Shown here: positions 20,594 through 32,066 of the stretch, piece by piece | Position numbering within the stretch: the stretch's first letter is position 1 | How the letters are laid out: the number at the start of each line of letters is the position of its first letter | Assembly (NCBI GenBank): GCA_039602395.1 | Contig: JBCNJP010000009.1 | Span: 2,157,528-2,221,527 of the forward strand | From: Deinandra increscens subsp. villosa | Taxonomy: Eukaryota > Streptophyta > Magnoliopsida > Asterales > Asteraceae | Length of the DNA: 64,000 nt | Reading direction: 5' to 3' | Position numbers and translations under genes: made by a program | The notes under the pieces: generated by a model | What the model was told of the DNA's origin: nothing | Databases searched by the model: none | What the model saw: the letters and a program-made list of their open reading frames with translations, nothing else

Positions 20594-23147
20594 TGTGACA
20601 CCTCGTCCTAAAACCTAGGTCAAACCTCTATACTTTGACTTTTAATTAAGTATTATTGTGCTTTAACTGATCTGATTATTGCTTAAACTGCTAATTACTG
20701 TGCCTGACCGTTAACTGACGACGTAAACCTAATCTCGCGTTTGTACTTGAAGCGTATACCCGTAAATTTCATAGGGATTCCATGGATTAATCATGGAATT
20801 TCAATAACAAGAAAAATAAATATAAAATGTATTTTTATATTTTATCTGGAAATGGAACTGGTGTCGTACGTTATATAACCGACACAGCAAACTGATAAGC
20901 GATCATATGTTTAAAACTATTCGGTTTTAATCAATCTGGACGGTCGAGCTTAAAATTGTTAAGAACTGACAAAATTGAAAATGTTGACCGTAAACCGTGT
21001 ACAAAACGGAAAACTATGACTGATTTCTGAAAAACTGTTATAACTGACTTTAACAATTGTTTTTATAAAATAAAAACATCACAAACTTTAACCGTTGTCA
21101 AGACTTAAGCCTAAACCCAACCGAACACCCAATTGGGCCCGACTTGGCCCAATAGGCCCAATAAGCCAAAAACAATCAAACCGAACCCGAAACCTTAACC
21201 CGTTACAGAAACTCGATAAACCGAATGATCTTGGCGATCCATAAACCAAACCGTTACACAACGGGCCCGGGCCTCGAACCGGTGCCCCGTTTTGACCCGT
21301 ACGACCCATAACCGATGAAACGGCCCAAATACACTTTTCCTTAAATTATTAGGCCAAATATAAAGTCCAAACCCAATGGATTAATTTTAATAATATTAGT
21401 CCATCAACTTTACAATTTTTATAAAACTTGTTACCACGTATTAGTTTATAAAAATTTGTCACCACCTTTATAATTTTTATACTTGTGAGTTATATAAAAA
21501 GTGTGATTTTAATCATCACCCTCCTTTTTATATTTTATAAAACTTACACATACTATGCTACCTTTTAATAAAAACATGGCATTTTGTTTTATAAAAGTTA
21601 CCTACTCAAGAGTTAGGAGATTTTTGCTAGGGATATATTTATAAAAATATGGTAAACTTGATGAACACATCTTCATCCTACTAACCTACAATCATCATAC
21701 TAACTTGTACACCTAACTTACCTCCCCACAATAAACTTTACCAACCCAACCTACCCTACTCTCACTTTCCCTTCTACTTTTCTGGGTGACAAGGACAACC
21801 CCTACCACCTTCACCTCTTTCTTTCCTTCTTTTTTTTTCTCTTTTTCGAGAGCCGCAACAACAGGGATCACCACCGCCATTCCATTTCTTTTCCGGCCAA
21901 GCCATCAGCCACCACCTCCACCCTCCACGATTTGCTAGCTTCTGGCCCGAACCCAGCCACCACCGTCGCCATTTACTGCTGCCAGAAGGCTGCTGTGAGC
22001 CGCCGCTGCAAACCACCGAGCCACTACCTTCCTCCTTGTTCCTCCTCCTTCTCGGCAGCCAAGAACCACCATCCCCATCGCGACCTACACCCATGCTGCT
22101 GTGCTCCTACACCTGCCGCCGATAGCCACTGCTGCTGCCGCCGTTGGGAGCCACTGTCCAGCCGCTGAGAGCCACCAACAGCCCCGCCACCTCCTTCCCT
22201 TCTTTTCTCCGGCCAAGAAACCAACCATCACACCACCACCCTCGCCGCTAGGAACCACCACCACCATTTCTGGAACTGCTGCAGTGCGCCACCACTGTTG
22301 CTGCTGCTGCTGTGTTCTCCTGCTGTCCGCCACTGTGCCGCCGCCGGAGCTGCTGACCTGCCGCCGCCGGAGCTGCTGTTGCAGCCACGGGCCACCGAGC
22401 CGACCGCCACCCTTTTCCCTCTCCTTTGTGAGTCCATTAAACGATTATCGTTTACGTTTTACACGATTTAAACGACCCAAACGATTCCCGAGTCTTGACA
22501 ACGAACCGTTACAACGTGAAGCTTTTCTAACAATCGTAAAACCGAACTACTTTCTCTTTCGTTTATTTTCCTTAAAAACCTTAAGATTATAAGGTTTGGA
22601 AATGAGGGTTTTGTTAATGATGTTATGTTATCTATAAATATTAGCATGATTTTATGATGATTATTTATGTGTTAGCATGATTAAAATTTGATGTTATCAT
22701 ATGCTAAGAGTTATAAATGGTTAAGTGTTGTTAAAATCATGTAGTAATATATTATAAAATGCTAAGATTGTTAGTTGTAAATTTATGTTGTTATTTATCT
22801 TGGTTATAACCTAATATATGCTAATGATGGTTATCATGGACTAAGTATAATGTTTAGTGACATATTTGGACTAGTTGGACAATAAAATGGGGCTTCACTG
22901 TAACTTTCGACCCTGCTTCACTGGAGTCGTAGTCCCGACCTATCTTAAACAAACTGATTTATGATTTCAATATCAAACTAAGACTTTTATTCAAATGTAA
23001 GACAATATCATTTCACCAAGACTTTCCGCTGCAACATGAATGGTATTATATTTGATATGACGTTTGAATTTAGTAGAAGTTGTTCTGCATATCTGCGACT
23101 ATGATTCCGTCTCGCTCACACCCAAATCCGTTGACCGGGGTGTGACA
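20594..23147 (+). repeat. 3' LTR of family B (2.55 kb)
   Basis: Same ends as the 5' LTR. It differs by scattered substitutions, an extra AAATGG near 20850 and about 66 bp of ACC/CTG-rich sequence near 22251-22316. TGTGACA is followed directly by the AAATG target duplication. Confidence 0.92.
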
Positions 23148-23152
23148 AAATG

Positions 23153-23414
23153 CCACTTTTCATGATTTCAATGGCATTTTTGAAATTTTCATCATCAACA
23201 CTTACTTTCATAATTTTACATATTTTACCCTCATGTTTTAGTCGATTGATTTTCCATATTCAAACCTTTCGTGTTTTATTACATCCAAAGTCATCCTTGT
23301 GATTTCTATTTCATAATTTTATAATGTTGTATGACACTCCTGTGGCGTATCACATCCTAAACTATCCTACGATTAACGTTATAGATTCACAGTTTTATTT
23401 CGACTCACCTTTGA
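23153..23414 (+). mobile_element. Internal region of A1, right part
   Basis: Continues the family A leader interrupted by family B; it matches 50405-50667 closely. It stops at TTTGA before TGTCACACC, where family C appears to begin. No gene. Confidence 0.8.
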
Positions 23415-24387
23415 TGTCACACCNNNNNNNNNNNNNNNNNNNNNNNNNNNNNNNNNNNNNNNNNNNNNNNNNNNNNNNNNNNNNNNNNNNNNNNNNNNNN
23501 NNNNNNNNNNNNNNNNNNNNNNNNNNNNNNNNNNNNNNNNNNNNNNNNNNNNNNNNNNNNNNNNNNNNNNNNNNNNNNNNNNNNNNNNNNNNNNNNNNNN
23601 NNNNNNNNNNNNNNNNNNNNNNNNNNNNNNNNNNNNNNNNNNNNNNNNNNNNNNNNNNNNNNNNNNNNNNNNNNNNNNNNNNNNNNNNNNNNNNNNNNNN
23701 NNNNNNNNNNNNNNNNNNNNNNNNNNNNNNNNNNNNNNNNNNNNNNNNNNNNNNNNNNNNNNNNNNNNNNNNNNNNNNNNNNNNNNNNNNNNNNNNNNNN
23801 NNNNNNNNNNNNNNNNNNNNNNNNNNNNNNNNNNNNNNNNNNNNNNNNNNNNNNNNNNNNNNNNNNNNNNNNNNNNNNNNNNNNNNNNNNNNNNNNNNNN
23901 NNNNNNNNNNNNNNNNNNNNNNNTAACTTTACTAAATAACAAATGTTTATGAATTGACGTATATAACTGAGCATTGCTTTTCACAAACAAATATTACGTA
24001 TGTAAAGGTTGACACGATTACGATTATGAGACCGGGCCAATGCATGACATGCCCACTGTGAACTCACCAACCGTTAGGTTGACACTTGTGTGGTTTTCAC
24101 TTTTGCAGATCGTTGAAGAGTATCCATTGAAGGTTGGCATGGCACGTGAAGACTTTTATTTTAATTAAACTTAGTTGGGAACTTAATACACTGATTTGTA
24201 AAGCACGTGGCTAGTGCTAAGATATTTATGTTTTTATTCCGCTGCGTAACTTTTGAAACTGTTTGAAATGAATGTTTCGTACTTTACTCTGATTCGTTTA
24301 GTATTTGTAACTAATGGTTGTGGTCCTGGTTTGCTCGCACCCCTTAACGGTATAAACTCCATTAGTGGTTAATGTGGGGGTGTGACA
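23415..24387 (+). mobile_element. LTR of a third family (C), spanning the assembly gap
   Basis: TGTCACACC at 23415-23423 looks like an LTR start just before the gap. After the gap the sequence runs to GGGGGTGTGACA at 24387, followed by ATTGGTATCAGAGCC. The visible 3' part (23924-24387) has no relatives in this window. The LTR length is unknown because the N run is probably nominal, and the join across the gap is inferred. Confidence 0.55.
23424..23923. other. Assembly gap (500 N)
   Basis: Exactly 500 undetermined bases, a conventional placeholder length. The true size and content are unknown. Confidence 1.
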
Positions 24388-24880
24388 GATTGGTATCAGA
24401 GCCATAAGTTGCAGAGAACTGGAATCATTTTTGAAAAACGATTTGGAAACTGCAACTTGAAACCTTAGTTACAAACGAACAAACAAAATTCCCAAAGACA
24501 AAATTTTTACGTGCCAACCTGGGATACTCGCTCTGCTGTGTAAGTAAATACTCCATATGTAGATATATATACGTAGATATATATAGAGACCGTGTCTAAG
24601 TAGTCTAACGTAAAAGCCTTAGGAAGATTTCACACACGAATACGAAATGCGAGCGATAATACACGCACTACCCTGGGGAAAGCGACAACGAAACGATGCT
24701 ACACGCGACGTCCTAATTTCTAATACGATGACTACGCCGACGGTGACTTTTATGGGGAAGCCGACCTTCGACGATAGTACTTACGACTCACGACGTTCTC
24801 CGACGACGCCTCGATTGTGCACAAAATTTTTCTGGACTAATAGAGGGATAACGGGAAATTGCTAATATACATATTATGGG
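24388..24880 (+). mobile_element. Leader and possible gag start of family C, truncated
   Basis: A primer-binding site TGGTATCAGAGCC (from 24391) is followed by leader and a 72-codon open frame at 24647-24865 (MRAIIHALPWGKRQ..). That frame has no domain I recognise, though its position fits a gag start. The similarity to an LTR element ends just before the Helitron-like end at 24892. Pol is absent. Confidence 0.5.
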
Positions 24881-24891
24881 ACTAGCATAGT

Positions 24892-27800
24892 GCCCACGCG
24901 TTGCGGCGGCAACAGTTTATAGTGAGTTATTAATCATTTATTCACGTGTTATGGCGGCGTGACCATTTACATTATGGTATTCGTTGTGGCAGCAATATTT
25001 TTATAACGCGTTGTTCGTCGTTTGTTTATGCATTATGGTGGCGCAACAATTTACATCGCGGTATTAGATTCTGTTAACGCGATGTTGCCCGATGACAACT
25101 TATAATGCAGTTTTATGTTTTGATGGCTCTAAAATCAGAATTTGAGAAAGACCCGCTAAGAGCGGTTGATAGAATTTGCATTCTACATTTTACCAACCAA
25201 GATTCAAACATCTCCTAGTCGTAATCAATGACGAACCCAAAAAAAAATCATAGGAGTCAAAAAAATTATGACAAAAACCAAACGCTAAACATTATTCTTT
25301 TATGTCTCTACACTTTTAATAGGAGAGATATGATCTGGAACCGTTGAAAACTTAATGTATGAATCTTGTTCTCAAATTTAGTAGCTTAAAGAAGATGATC
25401 CATACAAACCACACTTTGAGTTTAAATATCATATTTTAGTTGTATGTTCTTTTAGAATAAAATAAGGTTGTTACCATATGCACGTTGCAGCATGGGAGGA
25501 AAAACTATCATGACGGTTTTTTTTTTTTTTTTGTTTTTTTTTTTTGTTTTTTTTTTTGTTTTTTTTGCAGTTTCGAAAGAACTTACTTATCCTAAACTTG
25601 AATTTTTATGTAGTTGATAATATTGTCCCGTGAATGCCAAAAGCACAAAACACTCTTAAAGAAAGAGCTGACAAAATACAAATGCCTTTAAGCAAGAGCT
25701 GCGAAACTATGTAATTTATCACAAAGAGGAACATGTTTCATAAACCTATATACTCTTTTACAAAATTCCTGGCATGACAACCAAATACAAAATCTTGCAG
25801 CCTGCTCTATGGGAATAACAAATCTAAAAATTAATAATGATTAAACCAATTCAAAGAGCATAAGATTCTGCTCTCAAAAATTAACTAATATGATGTAAAT
25901 AGAAGTTCTTCACATCTTTCATTTCCACATAAAATCCTTGAGCACCAGGCAAGCTAACCTGCAAAGGTGATCAGACACAAAAATTAACTAATATGATGTA
26001 AGTTTACTAAAGATCCAACATACAATATATATTATTCAAAGGTGGAAGCCAAAAATCTTACAGTGGTAGTTGTAATTCACAGTCAATTCTTTAAAACTAT
26101 CTAAGATAACAAACATATGTTGTTATGTTAAAGTTAATCATTTTGTTCTTGCTCTTGTTGCACTAAATACTGCATTTAAATCATCCAATAAACCATTTTG
26201 TTCTTGTTCTTGCTCTTGTAACTATCATTCCCTGTACTTTCTCTAATACACAAAATTTGATTAAATCAATTGAAAACTTTAAATCTAAATAGAAAAAAGG
26301 ATGATATAAACAACACTAATGTCCAACATACAATATATATTATTCAAAGGTGGAAGCCAAAAATCTTACAGTGGTAGTTGTAATTCACAGTCAATTCCTT
26401 AAAACTATTTAAGATAACAAACACATGTTGTTATGTTAAAGTTAATCATTTTGTTCTTGCTCTTGTTGCACTAAATACTGCATTTAAATCATCCAATAAA
26501 CCATTTTGTTCTTGTAATTGAAACACTAAAAATATAGGTTCCAACGTCACCAATTGCATTAAAAACTCCATATAGAGCCACTTTTTACCCCATCAAGAGA
26601 GTCTTTTTAAGAATAAGTGGCACAATTGCAACATTTATCCCATCCCATTTAGGCTAAGTGAGTAATAAATCCAACAAAAACAACTCAGTTACCTACACCC
26701 AGGAAAAAAATGACCAATTATGACGTATATCGGTCATTTGGTTAAATTTCAAAAACTTACATATTCCATTCGTTTGGTACAGTGATTCTAAATACAAACC
26801 AACTTAAAATCACAACAGTCTGTATATAAATCTGTAGTCATAGAGTGACCAATTCACATAGATGTGTAGTGGTTTACAATCAAAACCATAGAAGTCGGTC
26901 ATACTTAATCATTCACCTTTCATCAAACCTTTCAAAATAAATCCTAATGTTAGAATTAGGGTTTCAAAACATTACCAGCGGAACAGTAGCGAAAATCCAA
27001 CTGATGAGTTCCCAGGAAGAAAACTCTTCGGTGTTCATGAGGCGGAGATCGATCATACTCAGTGTTTTAGGATGCTACGGAGAATAATGTTGAAAGAAGC
27101 AGCTCCCCTACCTTTCTGAGTCCTTACAGACCGATCATACTCAGTGTTTTAGGTGGCTGAAAATAAGACATGTACATTTTAAGCTATCATATACTTGTTT
27201 AATTAGTTAACCAATGTAAATGCTACATTACCAGTAAATTATTTATCACCTAAAATTGTTTCGTTTTAGACATAACAAAAATCTTTGTTTTGACATTTAT
27301 TCCCTTAAATATATGGAGGAAAAAGGGATAAAAGCAGTGTAAGAGTATAAATTTCAGCCTACTGATCTGAAGGGTTTATTCATATCAAATACATACAAAT
27401 CATGTTGAGTGCTAATAAAAAAAAACAATCATGTGGAGTGAGTGGCTAAATATTTAAAGCAGAATGTACCCACCTCATTGAACAACGGCAAGTCTTTTCT
27501 CATTAACCTGTGATGATGATGTTCTAAAGTTTTGTTTGCTTTAATCAATGCTAAGAAAATATTTAAACACGGGACTAACCTTTGAAGATTGAAAAGTCTG
27601 CAAATATACGGCTGTCAATTCTCCCTGAATACGCAAATTATCCTTCTAGTCAGATTCATGAAGAGTACTATGAATTCTAAAAAGTAAAAATAAAGAAAAG
27701 GAAATGATAATGAATTGCAGAATACGATCAGCACCATAACTTTGTTAAAAAAAAAACTATGTGGGTCATATTCAAAATAAGCCATTGGGATTTAAACCCG

Positions 27801-30140
27801 ATGTGGCCCATTAGCCAACCCGCCAGACCCGCCTTCCTCTAGACACCATACATCAATTCGGAAGTTGAAATTTAACACCTCTTACCATATTTTGATGACC
27901 CGTTTGATGACCCGTTTGCTGAGTTTCATCCCTTTTGGTGGGGTAAATACACTCAAATAAATTGATACAATAAATTGTTATTTTAAAATCTCAATTAATA
28001 CGTATTTATAAACTAAAGAATCAAACCAGTGCCAAATCTAGTAACAGCTTCATATCCTTACACATGTTTAGTATTCAATCATGTTTAGCATCATCATTAT
28101 TTTAATCTTCTCACTAAAACCAACATTTCCTTTCTAAAGATGAACAAATCCCAGATGCTTGAGGACCAACTATATATTCTCAACTTCAATTCATAGGAAC
28201 TTTAAGACTCCAACAGAGACTTTGGATAGCAAAATTTAAATCTAAAATAGGTGATTCAATAATTAGATTATGAAATATAGATAGTCAATTAGCATAATAA
28301 ATCACAGATAGGATATTTAGATTGGAAGAACAAGCTGACCTCTGAAACAGTGCTAACGCCTCAATGCTACAGTTTATAGACATTACATCCAAAGCTATAT
28401 TTTTATTTTGTAAAAAAGAAAGATTCATTTAGTATAGTTTATGTAACCATATACAAAGAGATAAGAAAAGAAAATAGAGTGTTCACCTCTATACCGAATC
28501 ACCATAATGACATGTGGTGTATGTTTACCTGACAGCATATAAGGCATATGTCTATGTCTCTGTATACTGACAAATATTTTAATTGTATGACAAAAGATGG
28601 TTGTACCAGAACAAAAGTATCCTTGGATCTAACCTTGTAGTAGTTCAGGCCCCAGGCTTCCAAACTGTTGCAGATGAGTAGATGATTCCATGAACTATAG
28701 CCATAAATACTTTTATCACTGGCAGTCTGTTTTAGGATGCTGCTAACTGGAGGGAAAATACCAAAAGATCAACACCAAAGTAACTGATGTAATATATCAC
28801 TTCACAAAGAGAAAATAAACCAAACCAGAAATACCTAATACATGAATCACATTGGTTGTATTTGAAATTATTCAATCAAATACTTCGAGCAGTCACCAAA
28901 CTCCCACATGATAGTCATATAGTTGTTAAAATTGATGTTTTTAGTTAAGAATATATACTAAAAGTTATGATACTCCTCTACTACCTACAACCTACAACAA
29001 TTACAACTATTACAATCCAAAATCTGCAGATCTATGCACAACTATTACATCCAAGACCTGAAATCTCAAAAAAAAAAAAAAAAATACGAATATCACAACA
29101 AATCCAAGAACAAAAAATGAAACTTTAACAGCAGAAAGCGAGCCTTCTATAGGAAGATGAAAACCTGTTGATTACGGTAATTTAAATTCAACCAAAATCA
29201 GAGTCCAAATGCGTGAAGTAGTTAATCGCACAGAATCAAAATCGAAGCCCTAATTGTTGAAGCCTTCCAAATCGCTTTATCTTTTGGTCTATTACACAAG
29301 AAAATCAGGACGGTAGAACCATGGATATGTTGACAGATGACTAAATATGGGTGTCTAAATACGGATTTCAAATTTAAGATAAACACAAAGGAAAAAAGCT
29401 ACAATTAAATAGCGACCAAGAACATTTGACGCCAAGAACAGTGAATGAATTCGAAGAACAGTGGACAAGATGAGAAAGAACTTTCGAAATCCAATTCATA
29501 TTTCGCCCTTTCAGTAGTCAAGCAGAGGGAGATGTATCAAAAATTGAAGTGTGTTCAGAAACCTACGATAGAAAAAAACGAAAAAACCTAGAATAATCAC
29601 AACACAAATCTGCGATTTAGAAACAAATGAATTTGAATTTTGTATTACCACAAAACAAACCTGCGACTGAAGACGGAGAGGGATGAATTGGCTGTCGTGG
29701 TGGAGCGAGAGAGACGGCGAGGGATCTGCTGCGATGAAGATGGTAAAACGAAAACGGAGAGGGAGCTGCAATTTTATAGTGATTTTAAAGCGATTTTGAA
29801 TCTCTAATTTGAATTGATTAGAAGATAGCGGTCCAATTGAATTAAAAAGCAGGAGGCATGATCATTAAAATGATGCTTGAGATGCTCAAATGTGATAATC
29901 GAAGAAGGCGCAGGAGATTGCCCAACTGAGAGGAGAGATAGTGTTGTTGGAGATACGGTACTCGAGAGTAAAAAGGGGCTGAATGGCGGTGAGACGAAAA
30001 TACCCTTATGTTTTGTGCTTGTAAATGGTGAAGGAAGGTTTAAAGGTAAGGCTTGAAACACTTGTACACAATGCAAAAACCATTGTACGCGTCTTAAGGA
30101 TTCAGCATTTTTCATGACGAAAATACCCTCGAGACCAATA
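24892..30140 (-). mobile_element. Probable second Helitron-like element, non-coding
   Basis: On the minus strand the element would end GCGTGGGCACTATGCTAG at 24892, followed by T, with an imperfect GC-rich hairpin just inside. The other limit lies near the (TA)n tract at about 30140, where the minus strand reads TACTATATATAATAC; a canonical TC start is not evident. The 5.2 kb between is AT-rich and without a credible gene. It contains an internal 194-bp direct duplication and a poly-T run (25517-25567). Two minus-strand ORFs near 29511-30115 resemble leader sequence more than protein. Boundaries and class are uncertain. Confidence 0.35.
26014..26515 (+). repeat. Direct duplication of about 194 bp, 308 bp apart
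   Basis: 26014-26207 recurs at 26322-26515 with few differences (shared TCCAACATACAATATATATT start and CCATTTTGTTCTTG end). A shorter motif AAAATTAACTAATATGATGTA-like is also repeated at about 25876 and 25979. No coding content. Confidence 0.8.
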
Positions 30141-30154
30141 TGTATTATATATAG

Positions 30155-30197
<43 letters not shown>

Positions 30198-30396
30198 GAG
30201 GTTCATTGTAGACACTTTCGCATGTGAAATAGCTCTTTTTCACATGTGAAAGTTTCTAATTAATGAGAAAAAAGAAAAAAAGAAAAAAGAAAATTAATCA
30301 CAACCATTAGATCAAGAGATCTAATGGTGAAAAAGGGTGTCTACACTTATGGGGGTGTCTACAATGAACTTTTCAATATATATATATATATATATT
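30141..30396. mobile_element. MITE in (TA)n, copy with GGTTCATTGTAGAC ends
   Basis: A (TA)n tract (30152-30193) is followed by AGGGTGAGGTTCATTGTAGA. The right end carries the inverse GTGTCTACAATGAAC before another (TA)n. The core is about 185 bp with an inner palindrome TTTCACATGTGAAA. Same group as 48211-48288. Confidence 0.75.
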
Positions 30397-30960
30397 GGGG
30401 AAAAGATCTACAGAAAACCAATAATTATTCAAAAAACCAAAAAAAACCAACATTTTTCTCTTTATAACTTCTTCATATATTAATAATTTTTAAAAAGAAT
30501 TTCACCAAAAAGTCTATAATTTTATTAACTTTATTTATGGGAAAAAAAAATTAAAAAATAAAAAGTTTAGCGACTTTTTATTAGTGCATCATGCAATAAT
30601 ATTAATAGTATTGCATAATGCATAATAATTAAAACTATTTAAAAAGAAGAAACTTAACTTATATATGGACGTGGTTTATGCGAATAATGTAAAAAACAAA
30701 GAATTGGCATTCATAAACCAATTTTATATTATTGTTGCATAGTGCGTTATTAATTTCAAGCTAAAATCCGAATTTTATTTTATTTTTTTAAAAAACTCAA
30801 AGAATTGGCATTCATAAACCAGTTTTATATTTTCTTTTTCCAGTATTCTTAAAATCATGAAAGAAACATATAAAAAAGTTTAAAAAAATAATTTTTTTTC
30901 TTGGTTTTTTGGTTTTTTTTTGCAAAATATTGGTTTTCTATAGAACCCAACCCTATATAC
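30397..30960. mobile_element. MITE in (TA)n, copy with AAAACCAATA ends
   Basis: Left end GGGGAAAAGATCTACAGAAA, right end TTTCTATAGAACCCAACCCT before TATATA; these are imperfect inverted repeats. The AT-rich interior holds a repeated AAAGAATTGGCATTCATAAA segment (30697, 30797). Non-coding. Confidence 0.65.
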
Positions 30961-30985
30961 TTGTAACTATTGATGCAAATATAGT

Positions 30986-31194
30986 CACTACCAAAAAATA
31001 AGCCTAAACCTTTTTACTGATAAAAATGTTGCATTAGCTAAAGTTGCATTATACCTAATGCAATGTTTTTCTCAAAGAATTGCATTCTAAAAAGGTTGCA
31101 TTATGTAACAAAAGGGTTGCATTAGGTCTAATGCAACATTTTTATGGAAAAAAAGGTTGCAAAAGTGTTACATTAGCCTCATTTTTTCCTAGTG
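30986..31194. mobile_element. Small CACTA-type MITE (209 bp), TSD AGT
   Basis: Ends are CACTACCAAAAAATAAGCC and GCCTCATTTTTTCCTAGTG, imperfect inverted repeats beginning CACTA. They are flanked by the 3-bp duplication AGT at 30983-30985 and 31195-31197. The interior repeats TTGCATTA motifs in both orientations. It lies just upstream of the P450 exon, in what would be the intron. Confidence 0.8.
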
Positions 31195-31248
31195 AGTGAG
31201 CAACTATTGCATATGTGTAACTATTGATACATAATTTTAACTATGTAG

Positions 31249-31848
31249 GACTTGTTTAGTGCTGGAACTGATACTACATTCACAAGCCTAGAGTGGGCGA
31301 TTTGCGAGCTGTTAAGACATCCACGAGCAATGCAAGAATTGCAAAGAGAAGTCGTTGAAATAGGCCAAGGAAGATCATCGATCACCGAAGACAACTTAGA
31401 CAAAATGCCCTACCTAAAAGCCGTCATCAAAGAAACCCTACGACTTCACACTCCACTTCCACTGCTTGCTCCTCGTGAATCAACCAAAGACGTCAATCTA
31501 CTCGGATACGACATCCTTTCAGGCACTCAAGTGTTGATCAACGCATGGGCGATAGCAAGAGATCCTTCGATTTGGGAGGAACCCGAAGAGTTTAGACCGG
31601 AGAGGTTCTTGAACAGTTCTATCGATTATAAAGGGTTTCATTTCGAGTTGATACCATTCGGTGCGGGGCGACGTGGGTGTCCCGGTATTCAATTCGCAAT
31701 GAATGTTAACGAGATTGTTTTGGCTAATTTGGTGTATAATTTTGATTTGCATTTGGTGGGTGAAGAAGATATGGACATGAGTGAGACCAACGGTATTACA
31801 GTTCATAAGAAGTACCCTATTCTAGTTTCAGCAACCGCTCGTTTTTAA
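31249..31848 (+). CDS. Cytochrome P450, CYP71 type, second exon only
   Basis: A 200-codon open frame follows a TATGTAG splice acceptor and ends at TAA. Counting the Met-position codon at 31252 as residue 1, it shows the I-helix oxygen-binding AGTDTT (4-9), K-helix ETLR (61-64), PERF (116-119) and heme-binding FGAGRRGCPG (136-145) with ligand Cys143. Family members are about 500 residues and have one intron just before the I-helix motif, so this is exon 2. It would form the heme half of a membrane-bound monooxygenase of specialised metabolism; the substrate cannot be read from this. Exon 1 is not in the window: three MITEs and a Helitron-like element occupy the upstream side. No stop or frameshift is seen. 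It is either a fragment or a gene with a very long TE-filled intron. Confidence 0.85.
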   Translation, partial: DLFSAGTDTTFTSLEWAICELLRHPRAMQELQREVVEIGQGRSSITEDNLDKMPYLKAVIKETLRLHTPLPLLAPRESTKDVNLLGYDILSGTQVLINAWAIARDPSIWEEPEEFRPERFLNSSIDYKGFHFELIPFGAGRRGCPGIQFAMNVNEIVLANLVYNFDLHLVGEEDMDMSETNGITVHKKYPILVSATARF

Positions 31849-31893
31849 GTGAAATTTCATGTTTAGTATTTATATATTAACCGCTGAAGTTTG

Positions 31894-31899
31894 AATAAA
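31894..31899 (+). terminator. Poly(A) signal downstream of the P450 exon
   Basis: AATAAA about 45 nt after the stop codon, in AT-rich 3' sequence. It is consistent with a retained 3' UTR. Confidence 0.5.
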
Positions 31900-32066
31900 A
31901 GTTATCTTTCATATATTGTGGAATTTCGTATTAATTTTGTGTCTTGGTACCTCGGGTGGAAGATAGATCTCAGTTCTTAAACAATGTTTTTTTAAAGTCA
32001 GTTATAACATGGTCAGATAACCTTGTAGTTTTGCATATAACTAAGTGCATACGGTATACTACTCAT
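31900..32066. other. Intergenic AT-rich sequence
   Basis: No ORF or repeat recognised between the P450 3' end and the Harbinger-like element. Confidence 0.5.

Larger units (their letters stand above)
10363..23147 (+). mobile_element. Complete Ty3/gypsy chromovirus-like retrotransposon, family B, TSD AAATG
   Basis: A 12.8 kb element with two long LTRs (TGTGACACC...GGGGTGTGACA) and the target duplication AAATG at 10358-10362 and 23148-23152. Internal order is primer-binding site, gag, zinc knuckle, protease, reverse transcriptase, RNase H, integrase, chromodomain-like tail and polypurine tract, the standard Ty3/gypsy order. The RT and C-terminal sequences look like the Tekay-type chromovirus clade. 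All coding parts carry stops or frameshifts and it is interrupted by family D and a MITE, so it is dead as an autonomous element. The pre-insertion site survives in the paralogue at 50400-50404. Confidence 0.92.

Noticed and set aside
23324..23990. ORFs of about 200 codons spanning the first gap (similarly 46315-46920)
   Set aside because: They consist almost wholly of undetermined bases.
29511..30115. Two minus-strand ORFs at the end of the second Helitron-like block
   Set aside because: No domain, low complexity, and located in leader-like sequence.
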